Source of the DNA: CAKSQF01 sp964569225
Lineage (GTDB): Bacteria > Bacillota > Clostridia > Oscillospirales > CAG-272
Assembly (NCBI GenBank): GCA_964569225.1
Contig: CAZMTU010000002.1
Coordinates: forward strand, 1-64,000
Reading direction: 5' to 3'
DNA: 64,000 nt
The first letter of the stretch is position 1. Each line of letters opens with the position of its first letter. Below, piece after piece: positions 50,402 through 59,789 of the stretch. Under the pieces are notes generated by a model, which was not told the origin of the DNA, made no database searches, and saw only the letters and a list, made by a program, of their open reading frames with translations. The position numbers were made by a program, and so were the translations under genes.

Positions 50402-50437
50402 AAGCAAAAGGGGCAGGCGGTCCTGTCCCTTTTGCTT
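50402..50437 (-). terminator. Terminator after metG
   Basis: A 16-bp stem with one G-T pair (50402-50417 with 50422-50437, 4-base loop), 11 bases beyond the metG stop, with A/T-rich ends. Confidence 0.85.
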
Positions 50438-50447
50438 CATTGTCCGA

Positions 50448-52058
50448 TCAATTATTTTCATCAATGCGGGTATAGAGAATCGGTACCTCTCCCAGCTGGA
50501 AGACAGCGGGTAATTCTACAGGCGCCCAACTCAGCTTTTCCATCCCCAATACACCCGCCAGCTTTTCGCAGCCCTGCGGTATTACCGGCGCAAAAAGATT
50601 TGCCATATTCGCCATAAGATAAAGACAGGTAGCGGTAGTATTGCCAAAATCGGTCAGGTCCTCCGCCTTCGCCTGAATCCACGGCTTCTGATCGTCGTAA
50701 TACTTGTTAGCATACTGGATCAGCGCCACCATTTCTTCTGCGGCTGAACGCAGCTCGGCGTTGTCGATCAGCTCACCGATCGACCGGTACAGTCCCTCCA
50801 CATGCGCCTTTACTTCGGGATTAACGGTTCCGGCAGGCACCAAACCGCCAAATTTTTTCTTAAGGAAGGAAAGGTTGCGGTTTACAAAATTCCCGAATCC
50901 GCCTGCCAAAAACTTATTATAGGTGGTAATCATTTCAGATACCGAAAAGTTCACATCCCGACGCTCCGGATTGTACAGAATGGTATAAAAACGGACGCAA
51001 TCCGCAGGATACCGCTCCGCCAGTTCGTGTACAGAAATCAGGTTTCCCTTGGATTTGGACATTTTTTCATCATTCATGTTTACATATTCAGAGGAAACAA
51101 TATGAGTCGGCAGACAAATATCGGGATCCATTGCCATAAGCAGCGCAGGAAAAATCACCGTATGGAAAGGAATATTATCCTTTCCGTGTACATAATAATT
51201 GTTCAGACCGCCGTCATCCTTCATATAGGCGTCAAAGTCGATGCCCCGCTGCTCGGCAACCCATCTGCCGGTAGTCATATAGCCAAGTACCGCCTCAAAC
51301 CAGACATAGATCCGTTTGGATTCATAGCCCGAGATGGGCACCTCGATCCCCCAGTCCAAATCCCGGGTAGCAGCCCGGTCGGGCAAGCCCTGCAAAAGAT
51401 ATTTTTTGGTTTCATTCACCGCGTTCAGCCGCCAGTGCGGCGCCATCTTAGCCGCAAATGCCTCAATAGGCTTTTGAAATTTGGACAGTGAAAACATCAG
51501 ATGCTTATTCATTCGGGTAGCGGTAGGCGTATGACAGGTCCGGCATCGCTTATCCTTCAGTTCCTTGGAATCAAAGGAAGCGTTGCAGAATTCACACTGA
51601 TCGCCCCGGGTTTCCTTCCCGCATACAGGACACTTTCCCTCGATTTCCCGGTCGGATACAAAATGACCGCATACCTCGCAGTAATCCTGTTCCTCGGTGG
51701 TTTCATAAAGATACCCGTTATTTTGAATTTTGCGAAAAATAGCCTGAACGCCCTGCTTGTGGTAATCGGTAAAGGTAGCGGTATAGCGGTCATATGAGAA
51801 AAGCAGCGCTTCAAAATCCCGGGTAAACTCCTCATGATAGTGTTCCGCGATAGAAGCAGGCGTTACATTTTCCCTTTTTGCCCGCTCTGTGATAGGTGTT
51901 CCATGAGAGTCAGTACCTGAAACGTAAATCACATCATAGCCTGCCAACCGTCCGTAACGTGCCAGCACATCACCCGGCAGCAGCGCAGCTAAATGGCCCA
52001 CATGAAGCGAATTGTTGGCATACGGCCACGCGCCGCCTATAAAATATCTTTTTTTCAA
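50448..52058 (-). CDS. metG: Methionine--tRNA ligase
   Basis: A 536-residue class I synthetase that charges methionine on its tRNA. The HIGH motif appears as HVGH at residues 19-22, and KMSKS near residue 329. The connective domain has two zinc knuckles (CEVC/CPVC and CEFC/CRTC). The C-terminal tRNA-binding EMAP-like domain of longer MetRS is absent, so this is the short form. The frame opens at 52097, but TTG 52058, 11 bases after GGAAGGA, gives the typical start. No T-box leader was seen upstream. Confidence 0.95.
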   Translation of the reverse strand: MKKRYFIGGAWPYANNSLHVGHLAALLPGDVLARYGRLAGYDVIYVSGTDSHGTPITERAKRENVTPASIAEHYHEEFTRDFEALLFSYDRYTATFTDYHKQGVQAIFRKIQNNGYLYETTEEQDYCEVCGHFVSDREIEGKCPVCGKETRGDQCEFCNASFDSKELKDKRCRTCHTPTATRMNKHLMFSLSKFQKPIEAFAAKMAPHWRLNAVNETKKYLLQGLPDRAATRDLDWGIEVPISGYESKRIYVWFEAVLGYMTTGRWVAEQRGIDFDAYMKDDGGLNNYYVHGKDNIPFHTVIFPALLMAMDPDICLPTHIVSSEYVNMNDEKMSKSKGNLISVHELAERYPADCVRFYTILYNPERRDVNFSVSEMITTYNKFLAGGFGNFVNRNLSFLKKKFGGLVPAGTVNPEVKAHVEGLYRSIGELIDNAELRSAAEEMVALIQYANKYYDDQKPWIQAKAEDLTDFGNTTATCLYLMANMANLFAPVIPQGCEKLAGVLGMEKLSWAPVELPAVFQLGEVPILYTRIDENN

Positions 52059-52188
52059 AGCTGAATCATTCCTTCCGTCAAACGACTGCCCGATCATTCG
52101 GGTTATTTTTCATCCATAAATGACTGTAATTTTCCATGCTTTTCCCCGCCGCCCGCGGCAGAGGAAGCGTCAATACAATATATAGGTT

Positions 52189-52217
52189 AGTATAACACAA
52201 AAAAAGGGAAAAAGCAA
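52189..52217 (-). promoter_or_regulatory. Promoter of metG
   Basis: On the minus strand: -35 TTGCTT (52217-52212), 17-base spacer, -10 TATACT (52194-52189). The leader to the TTG start is about 125 bases. Confidence 0.7.
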
Positions 52218-52347
52218 GTTTTTTCCGAAATTTTGCAGCCATCCGCATAGCAATTGCTTTTCATACATAAAAATAAACCATAAACGGCATCGCATGGCGC
52301 CGCATATAACATGCCGACGCCTTTTGCGCCGGGAAAGGATAACCGAT

Positions 52348-53925
52348 ATGGCAAAACTCAAGGTATTTATACGAAACGTGTTCCTACTGACGCTTACCTC
52401 TCTGTTGATGAGAACGGTAAGCGTTTCCTTCAATTTATATCTGACTGAACGGTTAGGAAGCGACGGAATGGGGTTGTTTTCACTGGTTATGTCGGTATTC
52501 AATTTAGCAGTGACCGTCGCTACCTCCGCAGTCACGTTAGCCGCCACCCGATTGGTATCTGAAGCCATGGGAGAATCAGGCGGCAGAGAAAGTCCCAAAG
52601 TGCTGGCCGCCATGAAAGTCTGCATCCGGTACGCGCTGTTTTTCGGTACGCTTGCCTGTGTCGGTCTGTTCTTGCTCTCGATTCCCATCGGCAAGTTTAT
52701 TTTGTCAGATGTCCGCACCATTCCTTCCCTGCGTTTACTGGCGCTCTCCCTTCCTTTTTTGGCGCTGACCTCCGCGCTATCCGGTTATTTCACCGCCGTG
52801 AGGCGGGTCAGTAAGAACGCGCTGACCCAAATACTGGAACAGGCGCTTCGCATCGGCGGAACAGTGGCATTGCTTACTTATTTTACCAGCGGCGGCTTGG
52901 AAAAAGCCTGCTTATGGGTCGTTGCCGGTTCGGTACTGGGCAATTCCTTTTCCTTTCTATACTGTCTGCTCCTCTATCTCGCCGATCTTCACCGCCATCA
53001 TCGAAAGGAAAAAGCAACTGAAGCCCTGCTGGCGCCAATGCAGAAAAAGCTGCTGTCTATTGCCCTTCCGGTGGCGCTTTCCTCTTATCTGCGCTCCGGG
53101 TTGGTGACGCTGGAGCATCTGCTCATTCCGTGGGGACTGAAAAAACAGGGGGATTCCCGCACGCAAGCCCTTTCTACCTACGGTCTGATGCAGGGAATGG
53201 CGCTGCCGATCGTCATGTTTCCCTATGCTTTTCTATCTCCCTTCTGTTCTCTGCTAATCCCTGAAATCGCTGAAAAAAAGGCGGCGGGCGATGAAATCGG
53301 TGTAGAACGGATCACCTGCCGGGTTCTGCGCTTTGTCCTTGCGTTCGGCATCGGAACCGCCGGCGTAATGCTCTGTCTGTCCACCGAACTGGGGCTGGTT
53401 GCCTGTGACAGCAGGGAAGCGGCCACTTATATCCGTCTACTGGCGCCGCTGGTGCCGGTCATGTACTTAGACACCGCCGTAGACAGCATTCTGAAAGGTC
53501 TGAACGAACAACTCTGGTGTATGCGGGTAAACATTCTGGACGCCGGTCTGTCGGTGCTGATCGTACTGTTTCTGCTTCCGAGAATCGGCATCTACGGCTA
53601 TATTGCCGAAATCTTTGCCTGTGAGCTGATCAACGCCTCCCTTTCCATTTTACGGCTAATGCAAATCGTTCGATTCCCCGCGTCTATAATATCTATGATC
53701 TTAAATCCGCTCATCTCTATATTCGGCGCCACTTTTCTGTCAAAACTGATCTTCGCATGGACCGTTCCCTTCGCGCTTACCGGTTGGGTGCTCAGCCTGC
53801 ATATTCTGATGATTGCAGGTCTGTTTATTCTTTTCCTTCTTCTGCTGAACCGGCTGACCAATTCGAAACCGCTTCGCAGACTGTTCACCCATCAGCATGC
53901 CGTCCCTGCGCACGATCAAAGCTGA
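52348..53925 (+). CDS. MurJ/SpoVB-type polysaccharide flippase
   Basis: A 525-residue MATE-fold (MOP superfamily) membrane protein with about 14 helices. The start MAKLKVFIRNVFLLTLTSLL and the phrase VSFNLYLTERLGSDGMGLFSL are typical of stage V sporulation protein B and lipid-linked oligosaccharide flippases. It probably flips cell-wall or spore-cortex precursors across the membrane. GGGAAAGG precedes ATG 52348 by 9 bases; the frame opens earlier without a ribosome site. The last 25 residues are polar. Confidence 0.9.
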   Translation: MAKLKVFIRNVFLLTLTSLLMRTVSVSFNLYLTERLGSDGMGLFSLVMSVFNLAVTVATSAVTLAATRLVSEAMGESGGRESPKVLAAMKVCIRYALFFGTLACVGLFLLSIPIGKFILSDVRTIPSLRLLALSLPFLALTSALSGYFTAVRRVSKNALTQILEQALRIGGTVALLTYFTSGGLEKACLWVVAGSVLGNSFSFLYCLLLYLADLHRHHRKEKATEALLAPMQKKLLSIALPVALSSYLRSGLVTLEHLLIPWGLKKQGDSRTQALSTYGLMQGMALPIVMFPYAFLSPFCSLLIPEIAEKKAAGDEIGVERITCRVLRFVLAFGIGTAGVMLCLSTELGLVACDSREAATYIRLLAPLVPVMYLDTAVDSILKGLNEQLWCMRVNILDAGLSVLIVLFLLPRIGIYGYIAEIFACELINASLSILRLMQIVRFPASIISMILNPLISIFGATFLSKLIFAWTVPFALTGWVLSLHILMIAGLFILFLLLLNRLTNSKPLRRLFTHQHAVPAHDQS

Positions 53926-54072
53926 TCTTCCGTATAAATACAGCTCACCGGCTTATACGGTCAAAGCCTTTTTGTTTTTTTCAAATAATCCCCTAATCCC
54001 TCTAAAAAGCTTTATACCTTTCCACAAAATGAATTAAGCCGGAACCTTCCAAACGGCTTGTCTACAGATCAC

Positions 54073-54105
54073 GGGGCTGCCGCAAATGATATTTGCGGCA
54101 GCCCC
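54073..54105 (+). terminator. Terminator after the flippase gene
   Basis: A 15-bp perfect stem, GGGGCTGCCGCAAAT (54073-54087) with its complement at 54091-54105 and a 3-base loop; a TTTTTTCC tract follows after about 15 bases. The rest of the 53926-54240 gap shows no gene. Confidence 0.75.
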
Positions 54106-54240
54106 TCGCTTGATGTTTGCTTTTTTCCTCTCGGTTTGGGTGCAAAATAAGCGTACCCGCTAAAAAACTATATCAATCTGAATTATGACGAATCAAATCC
54201 GTGTTTTCTATAAAAAAATTGTAAAATTCTAATAAACATC

Positions 54241-54268
54241 TTGACAAACCGTTCATTTGTGCTATAAT
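54241..54268 (+). promoter_or_regulatory. Promoter of the phosphoribosyltransferase gene
   Basis: -35 TTGACA at 54241-54246, 16-base spacer, -10 TATAAT at 54263-54268, 36 bases before the ATG. Confidence 0.85.
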
Positions 54269-54304
54269 ATAAATAAATCAAAATTCCAAATTCGGAGATT
54301 TTTT

Positions 54305-54862
54305 ATGAATTATTACGAAATGAAAGTAGCCGGTCTCACTCGCAGGCTGCCGATCTGCCCGCTGAACGATCATTTGTCTATTGCGGGCTTTGTAATCTTT
54401 GGCGATCAGGCCCTAACCGTTGCCTGTGCCCATGAACTATTAGCCCAAGCACCCGATTTTGACTACCTCATCACCGCCGAAGCCAAAGGAAATCCGTTGG
54501 CGCATGAAATGGCGCGTCAAAGGGGGGATGAAAAGTATTTTGTCGCCCGCAAAGCCACTAAGCTGTATATGACGGACGTATTCGGCGTAGAGGTCCGCTC
54601 TATCACCACCGCTTCCGTTCAGCACCTTTACATCGATGGCGATGATGCCCGGATGATGAACGGGAAGAAAATCCTCATCGTGGACGATGTGATCTCTACC
54701 GGCGAATCTCTGAGAGCGGTAGAGGAGCTGGTCAAAAAGGCAGGCGGAAACATCTGCGGCAGAATGACCGTTTTAGCGGAAGGGGCTGCGGCCGATCGGG
54801 ATGATATCATCTATTTGGAAAAGCTCCCTCTTTTCACGACTGACGGGCGACCCATTGGCTAA
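54305..54862 (+). CDS. Purine-type phosphoribosyltransferase (adenine/xanthine PRT-like)
   Basis: A 185-residue PRPP-dependent enzyme. The PRPP motif ILIVDDVISTGESL is near residue 122, and the ITAEAKGNPLAHEMARQ block near 58 is shared with adenine and xanthine phosphoribosyltransferases. It salvages a purine base to the nucleotide. CGGAGA precedes ATG 54305; the longer open frame has no ribosome site. No purine riboswitch is seen in the 36-base leader. Cytoplasmic; the base it prefers is not certain. Confidence 0.85.
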   Translation: MNYYEMKVAGLTRRLPICPLNDHLSIAGFVIFGDQALTVACAHELLAQAPDFDYLITAEAKGNPLAHEMARQRGDEKYFVARKATKLYMTDVFGVEVRSITTASVQHLYIDGDDARMMNGKKILIVDDVISTGESLRAVEELVKKAGGNICGRMTVLAEGAAADRDDIIYLEKLPLFTTDGRPIG

Positions 54863-54944
54863 AGCATTGACCAAGTTCAATAGACGGTGTCTATAGACGC
54901 TGCCTATTGTAAATTGATAATTTATTGAAAGGAATGTATATTAA

Positions 54945-56417
54945 ATGAGAAAAAAACTCACCGCCCTGTTTTTATGTCTGGTCATAAGCCTATCTGTTGC
55001 AGCGACGCTGGCTTCCTGTACGGAAAAGTCAGATGATTCCAATGCTTCGTCAAACGGAGACCAAAACAAAGAATACTTGGATAACGTTCCAGATATCAAT
55101 ATGAATGGTGCTATTATCAATTTTGCTATCGCGGAAGCAGACAACGACGGCTTCCATTACCGTTCCATCTATGCCGATGAAGAAAGCGATGACAGTGTAG
55201 ACATCGCTGTATTCCAAAGAAACCGCAAGCTGGAATCCCGTTTCAACTGTACGATTGAAGTAGCGCACTATCAGGACCAGAACCTGACTACCACCATTAA
55301 TACCACTCTTCAAGCGGGCGACCCGGATTACGATATTTTGGCTGCCCGTCAGTATGACGATGTGGCGCTGGTACTGCAAGGGCATGTACTGGACCTGAAC
55401 ACCTTGTCTGACTACGGCGCGGATTACATAGACCTGTCGGCTGATTACTGGCCCTCCGATTACATCGAGGGACTGAAAGTAGGGGATGGCACCTATTGGG
55501 TAACAGGCGACCTTTGTATGAGATATACCGGCGGCTTCTACTGCTATTTTGTAAATACGCAGCTATATGAAAGATCGCTGCAGGCAACCTACGGTTCGAT
55601 TTATGATGTGGTAAAGCAAGGCAACTGGTCGCTGGATCTGCTGGCTGAGATGGCGGTATACGGTTATGAGGACGACGGCAACGATAAAGTGGACACCGCC
55701 GATCAGTTGGGCGTTGCGCAACCGATTTGGGATAACACCAACGGCATGTCCATCAGTGCAGGTGTAAAATACAGCACAACAAACGCCGACGGAACTATTT
55801 CTCTGCTCTTCACCGGCTCCAATGAAACCCTTATTTCCTTTATGGAAAAAATGTATACCTTGCTGAATACGCCTGGCGTATACAACTACGGCGGCGGGTA
55901 TCAGGAGGCTATGCTGAAGTTCTCCTCCGGCGAAGCCACCTTTGTATCCGGCCGTCTGAATCAGGCGGAGCTTTACCTGCGTGACATGATGGATGACTAT
56001 GCGGTCATTCCCAACCCGAAGCTGAGCGCGGAACAGGAAAATTACGTTTCATCCGTACATGACGCTATCAACCTGTACGGTATCTGCGCGTACAGTGCTC
56101 AAATTGATTACGCCGCCGCTCTGCTGGAAGCGCTGGAAGCAGAATCCTATCATTCGATCAGACCTGTCTACTATGACAGCGCGTTGAAGTTTAAGTATAC
56201 CCGCGGCGGTGAAAGCGCTGAAATGATCGACCTGATGAACTCAGTCAGCTACTCCGACTTCGTATATGTATGGCAGTTCTCCGCTGAAATGTCCGACTTG
56301 GGCATGTTCCTGCGGAACACTGTAACCAGCAAATCAGTTACCTCTGCCATTAAACGTAATCAAAAAATGTGGCAGACAGGACTCGACTCCATTCAGGAAA
56401 AAATAGATGAGATCTAA
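54945..56417 (+). CDS. Extracellular solute-binding lipoprotein
   Basis: A 490-residue lipoprotein. Residues 1-24 form a signal peptide with lipobox LASC, so Cys24 or its neighbour is lipidated. A Ser/Asp/Asn linker is followed by a two-lobe binding domain of the family 1 sugar-binding type (DYDILAARQYDDVALVLQG near 125). AAAGGA precedes the ATG. No permease or ATPase gene lies nearby, so it is an orphan that must use a transporter from elsewhere. Close to uxaC, so a uronate or oligosaccharide ligand is plausible. Confidence 0.86.
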   Translation: MRKKLTALFLCLVISLSVAATLASCTEKSDDSNASSNGDQNKEYLDNVPDINMNGAIINFAIAEADNDGFHYRSIYADEESDDSVDIAVFQRNRKLESRFNCTIEVAHYQDQNLTTTINTTLQAGDPDYDILAARQYDDVALVLQGHVLDLNTLSDYGADYIDLSADYWPSDYIEGLKVGDGTYWVTGDLCMRYTGGFYCYFVNTQLYERSLQATYGSIYDVVKQGNWSLDLLAEMAVYGYEDDGNDKVDTADQLGVAQPIWDNTNGMSISAGVKYSTTNADGTISLLFTGSNETLISFMEKMYTLLNTPGVYNYGGGYQEAMLKFSSGEATFVSGRLNQAELYLRDMMDDYAVIPNPKLSAEQENYVSSVHDAINLYGICAYSAQIDYAAALLEALEAESYHSIRPVYYDSALKFKYTRGGESAEMIDLMNSVSYSDFVYVWQFSAEMSDLGMFLRNTVTSKSVTSAIKRNQKMWQTGLDSIQEKIDEI

Positions 56418-56514
56418 CAAAAGCGCATGAAATCCGTGCGAACACACCACGCGCTTTTGCAGAAAATTTGATTTGGCGGATTCCGCCGTCACTCAATGTT
56501 TGATTATGATTTAA

Positions 56515-56552
56515 ATAAAGCCGGAAGCTTCAAACAAATCTTCCGGCTTTAT
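56515..56552 (+). terminator. Terminator after the solute-binding lipoprotein
   Basis: A 13-bp perfect stem ATAAAGCCGGAAG (56515-56527) with its complement at 56540-56552, with a 12-base loop. The T-run is short (CTTAT). Confidence 0.75.
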
Positions 56553-56562
56553 CTTATAAAAT

Positions 56563-56594
56563 TGCCTGACAGCTTCAAAGCGCCATGTCAGGCA
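56563..56594 (+). other. Hairpin just upstream of uxaC
   Basis: A 9-bp perfect stem, TGCCTGACA (56563-56571) with TGTCAGGCA (56586-56594), ending about 7 bases before AAGGAG. It may affect translation or be a regulator site. Confidence 0.5.
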
Positions 56595-56614
56595 TCTCAA
56601 TAAGGAGTTACGCA

Positions 56615-58072
56615 ATGAATCCAACAGTTTTACTGAGAGGAGATACCGCCGTCCGACTGTACGGACAGGTAAAAGATCTTCCGATTTATGACTATCACTG
56701 CCATCTCTCCCCGAAAGAAATCTGGGAGGACCGGCCGGCCAGCGACCTGACCTCCCTGTGGCTATCGGGCGATCATTATAAGTGGCGGCTTATGCGTCAA
56801 AGCGGCATTGAAGAACGGTTGATCACCGGTGACGCTCCGCCTAAAGAAAAGCTGCGTGCTTACGCCGCCGCTCTTTCCACTGCGGCGGGCAATCCGCTCT
56901 ACCTCTGGACGCAAATGGAGCTGTCCCGCTATTTTGGAATCGAGGAATTACTCACTCAAGAGAATGCCGAAAAAATTTATGATCAGGCAAACAAGATTAT
57001 CCATTCGCAGCGTCTGTCTCCCCGAAAGCTCATTGCCATGAGCGGCGTGAAGGTGATCGCCACCACCGATGATCCTGCCGATTCGTTGATCTGGCATGAA
57101 AAGCTGGCAGCTGACCCCACGCTTCCCTGTCGGGTCATTCCCTCCTTCCGCCCTGACAGACTGCTGCTGATCCGGGCAAAGGATTATCAGAGCTATCTGA
57201 AAAAGCTGGAAGCAATCTGCGGTTTTCCTATTGATTCTTATCATGCGCTGATGGAAGCGGCTGAGCTGCGGTTAAACGCATTTGTAAGGTTAGGCTGCCG
57301 CTGTACCGATCTGGGCATTCCCGTTTTTCCTTCCGCCATTGGCAGCGAAGCGGAGGCAGAAACCGCATTTGCTTCCGTACTGGAGGGTCAATTGCTGTCT
57401 GACAGTGCGTTTAACGCCTTTTTAGGACGTGCCATGACCGATCTCGGCAGACTGTACGCCAAGCATGGACTGCTGATGCAGCTCCACATGGCAGTGCTGC
57501 GCAATGTGAACATCCCGCTCTATGAAGCGCTGGGCGCCGATGCCGGCGGGGACTGCATGGGCGATCCCATTCCGGCTGCTCATCTCGCCAACCTTCTGAA
57601 CACCATTCATAAAGCGGGAGGACTGCCCCCCACTGTTCTTTACACCCTCAATCCGGCTATGACGCCGCTGCTCTGTACGGTGGCAGGTTCCTTCCCAGGT
57701 GTAGTCTGCGGCGCCGCATGGTGGTTTTGCGACCACGCCAGAGGGATTGAGGAAGTGCTGCGCGCCGTTGCCGAAACCGGACAGCTCGGCAGCTTCTACG
57801 GCATGCTGACCGACTCCCGGTCCTTCCTCTCCTACACCCGCCATGACTATTTCCGAAGAATTCTTTGCAGTTTTTTAGGCGAACTGATTGACAAAGGAGA
57901 ATTTGCCGAGTGTCAGGCGCTCCCTCTCGCGGAAAAGCTCTGCTGCGGCAATATTGCCGCGCTTTTAGATAACTTTCATATAAATTCAAAAACAGTTTAT
58001 GCCGCCTCTCCAATACCGCGCTTGCGCGTCACACCGGCGGCAGAATGGAGATTATTATGTCATCGCCGCTGA
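56615..58072 (+). CDS. uxaC: Glucuronate isomerase (uronate isomerase)
   Basis: A 485-residue amidohydrolase-superfamily isomerase that converts D-glucuronate to D-fructuronate (and galacturonate to tagaturonate), the first step of intracellular uronate breakdown. The metal site YDYHCHLSP holds His28 and His30, and the family block EDRPASDLTSLWLSGDHYKW follows. The frame is open from 56585, but AAGGAG lies before ATG 56615. It overlaps the next dehydrogenase by 16 bases, so the two are coupled. Confidence 0.95.
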   Translation: MNPTVLLRGDTAVRLYGQVKDLPIYDYHCHLSPKEIWEDRPASDLTSLWLSGDHYKWRLMRQSGIEERLITGDAPPKEKLRAYAAALSTAAGNPLYLWTQMELSRYFGIEELLTQENAEKIYDQANKIIHSQRLSPRKLIAMSGVKVIATTDDPADSLIWHEKLAADPTLPCRVIPSFRPDRLLLIRAKDYQSYLKKLEAICGFPIDSYHALMEAAELRLNAFVRLGCRCTDLGIPVFPSAIGSEAEAETAFASVLEGQLLSDSAFNAFLGRAMTDLGRLYAKHGLLMQLHMAVLRNVNIPLYEALGADAGGDCMGDPIPAAHLANLLNTIHKAGGLPPTVLYTLNPAMTPLLCTVAGSFPGVVCGAAWWFCDHARGIEEVLRAVAETGQLGSFYGMLTDSRSFLSYTRHDYFRRILCSFLGELIDKGEFAECQALPLAEKLCCGNIAALLDNFHINSKTVYAASPIPRLRVTPAAEWRLLCHRR

Positions 58073-59259
58073 AAATCGCCGTTATAGGCATCGGAAATAT
58101 GGGCAGCGCCCATGCTATGCACCTGTTTACCGGCAAAATTAAAGGAGCTGTTTTGACAGCCGTCTGCGATACCGCCCCTGAACGACTGGACTGGGCAAAA
58201 AAAAATCTTATCGGCATTCCCTGCTTTAATGACAGTGAAGCGCTTTTTGCCGAGCATTCAGCCGATGCGGTCATCATTGCCGTTCCACATTACGCGCACG
58301 CGCCCTTGACTGTTGCCGCTTTCCGCGCCGGACTGCATGTACTTACTGAAAAACCGGAAACCGTTCGGCTTTCCGACGCGCTTGCCATGAACAAGGCAGC
58401 CGATCGTTCGGGACTCGCCTTCGGCATCATGTTTAATCAGCGCACCAATGAGCTGTTCAGAAAAGCCAAGGAACTGTTGGCTGACGGTATATTGGGCAAG
58501 CGCCGCCGACTGGATTGGGTGGTGACCAACTGGTACCGCACACAAGCTTACTATGACAGCGGAAGCTGGCGGGGAAGCTGGAAGGGAGAAGGCGGCGGCG
58601 TACTGCTCAATCAGGCGCCTCATAATTTGGACCTGATGCAGTGGATTTTCGGTATGCCCTCATCTCTTCGGGCTGTCTGCCGGGAGGGAGCTTATCACCG
58701 GATTGAAGTAGAAGATGAGGCTGATATAGAGCTTACTTATAATGACGGCGCTGCCGCCCGCTTTTTCACCTCTACCGGTGAGTTTCCCGGCACCAACCGA
58801 CTGGAAATTGTAGGTGACCGGGGCAAGCTTGTAATCGAGCAGGGGGTGCTCAAGCACTGGACACTGCCCTTTTCAGAAGAAGCATACCGTTTCAGCGCGA
58901 CCGATTCCTTTTGCGGCATCCAGCCCGCTTACAGTGAGTTTCGCCCTTCCGCGCCTGAAATCGGTCATATCGGCGTACTGCAAGCCTTTGTCGATCATAT
59001 TCAGACAGGCTCACCCCTGATTGCCGACGGAAGGGAGGGCATTCATATGCTTTCGCTGTCCAATGCCGCTTATCTGTCCTCATGGACAGGCGGCAGTACG
59101 GTATCCCTGCCCTTCTCCGAAACTGATATGGAAGCATTTAATGCACTGTTGGAGCAAAAATGCCAAAACGGACGGGATACAGCGGTAAATACAACTGTTT
59201 CTTCCTCCCGAAAGGAGGCGGATGGGCAGATCAGCCCCAGATGGAGGGTAAACTGGTAG
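58057..59259 (+). CDS. Gfo/Idh/MocA-family oxidoreductase (3)
   Basis: A 400-residue dehydrogenase. Nucleotide motif IAVIGIGNMGSAH at residues 6-18, EKP motif (LTEKPETV) near 97, and the catalytic histidine in NQAPHNLD near 187. GGAG precedes ATG 58057, which lies inside the end of uxaC. The coupling to uxaC points to a uronate or sugar-acid substrate; an inositol- or uronate-linked oxidation is possible. It is distinct from the two dehydrogenases at 1409 and 4658. Confidence 0.9.
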   Translation: MSSPLKIAVIGIGNMGSAHAMHLFTGKIKGAVLTAVCDTAPERLDWAKKNLIGIPCFNDSEALFAEHSADAVIIAVPHYAHAPLTVAAFRAGLHVLTEKPETVRLSDALAMNKAADRSGLAFGIMFNQRTNELFRKAKELLADGILGKRRRLDWVVTNWYRTQAYYDSGSWRGSWKGEGGGVLLNQAPHNLDLMQWIFGMPSSLRAVCREGAYHRIEVEDEADIELTYNDGAAARFFTSTGEFPGTNRLEIVGDRGKLVIEQGVLKHWTLPFSEEAYRFSATDSFCGIQPAYSEFRPSAPEIGHIGVLQAFVDHIQTGSPLIADGREGIHMLSLSNAAYLSSWTGGSTVSLPFSETDMEAFNALLEQKCQNGRDTAVNTTVSSSRKEADGQISPRWRVNW

Positions 59260-59367
59260 GTCTTCAAAAGCTTTATCTTCCCCGACCTCCTATATATTTA
59301 CCTTTCCCAAGCTCTGAGAAAATTCCGCTTCAGCCAGCGGAATTGAGCCCATAAACCTTTATATTAC

Positions 59368-59412
59368 AAAAACGCTTCCGAAACGGTAAAAATACCGTCC
59401 GGAAGCGTTTTT
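59368..59412. terminator. Bidirectional terminator at the host-phage boundary
   Basis: A 13-bp perfect stem AAAAACGCTTCCG (59368-59380) with its complement at 59400-59412, flanked by A and T tracts. It ends both the uxaC operon and the phage genes. Confidence 0.88.
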
Positions 59413-59426
59413 AAAGTGTCTTTCCT

Positions 59427-59780
59427 TTAAAAAGTATAGCAATCAGCCGTTGACCCGACCGTATGATTCAGCGAGTACAGATATCCCTGCAAAGCCTTTT
59501 CGTAGCCGCTTTTGCAGCCGCTCCCGCCTCCGGCGAGATAAGCGGCAAGAAAGGCGGCTGCCGGTGCCAGTTCTTCGGGCAGAGGAAAACCGCAGGTTTT
59601 TTCCAGCGGGAAGTTCGGCGCTTGCCGTTCTGTCTGCACCGCCAGCAATTCGCAGTCCAGTGTCCGTACAGCAACTTCCAGTAATCGAAACAGCTTGTCC
59701 TGCCAAACTGCGGCATCTGTTTCAGCCGGAGCGCTGCAAAGCGCGTCGATCAGCTTCAAAACTTCTTCATTTGTCATCAT
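59427..59780 (-). CDS. Small phage protein downstream of the capsid gene
   Basis: A 117-residue protein of unknown function. It has an N-terminal helical part and a Gly-rich, Ala-rich stretch (AAFLAAYLAGGGSG). Its position immediately after the major capsid gene is where head-completion or head-tail connector proteins lie in tailed phages, so that is the best guess. No strong motif. Last gene of the module, 15 bases before a terminator. Confidence 0.65.
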   Translation of the reverse strand: MMTNEEVLKLIDALCSAPAETDAAVWQDKLFRLLEVAVRTLDCELLAVQTERQAPNFPLEKTCGFPLPEELAPAAAFLAAYLAGGGSGCKSGYEKALQGYLYSLNHTVGSTADCYTF

Positions 59781-59789
59781 AGCTGAATA

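Noticed and set aside
52059..52290. T-box riboswitch before metG
   Set aside because: The leader is only about 125 bases and I find no T-box core, specifier loop or terminator/antiterminator pair.
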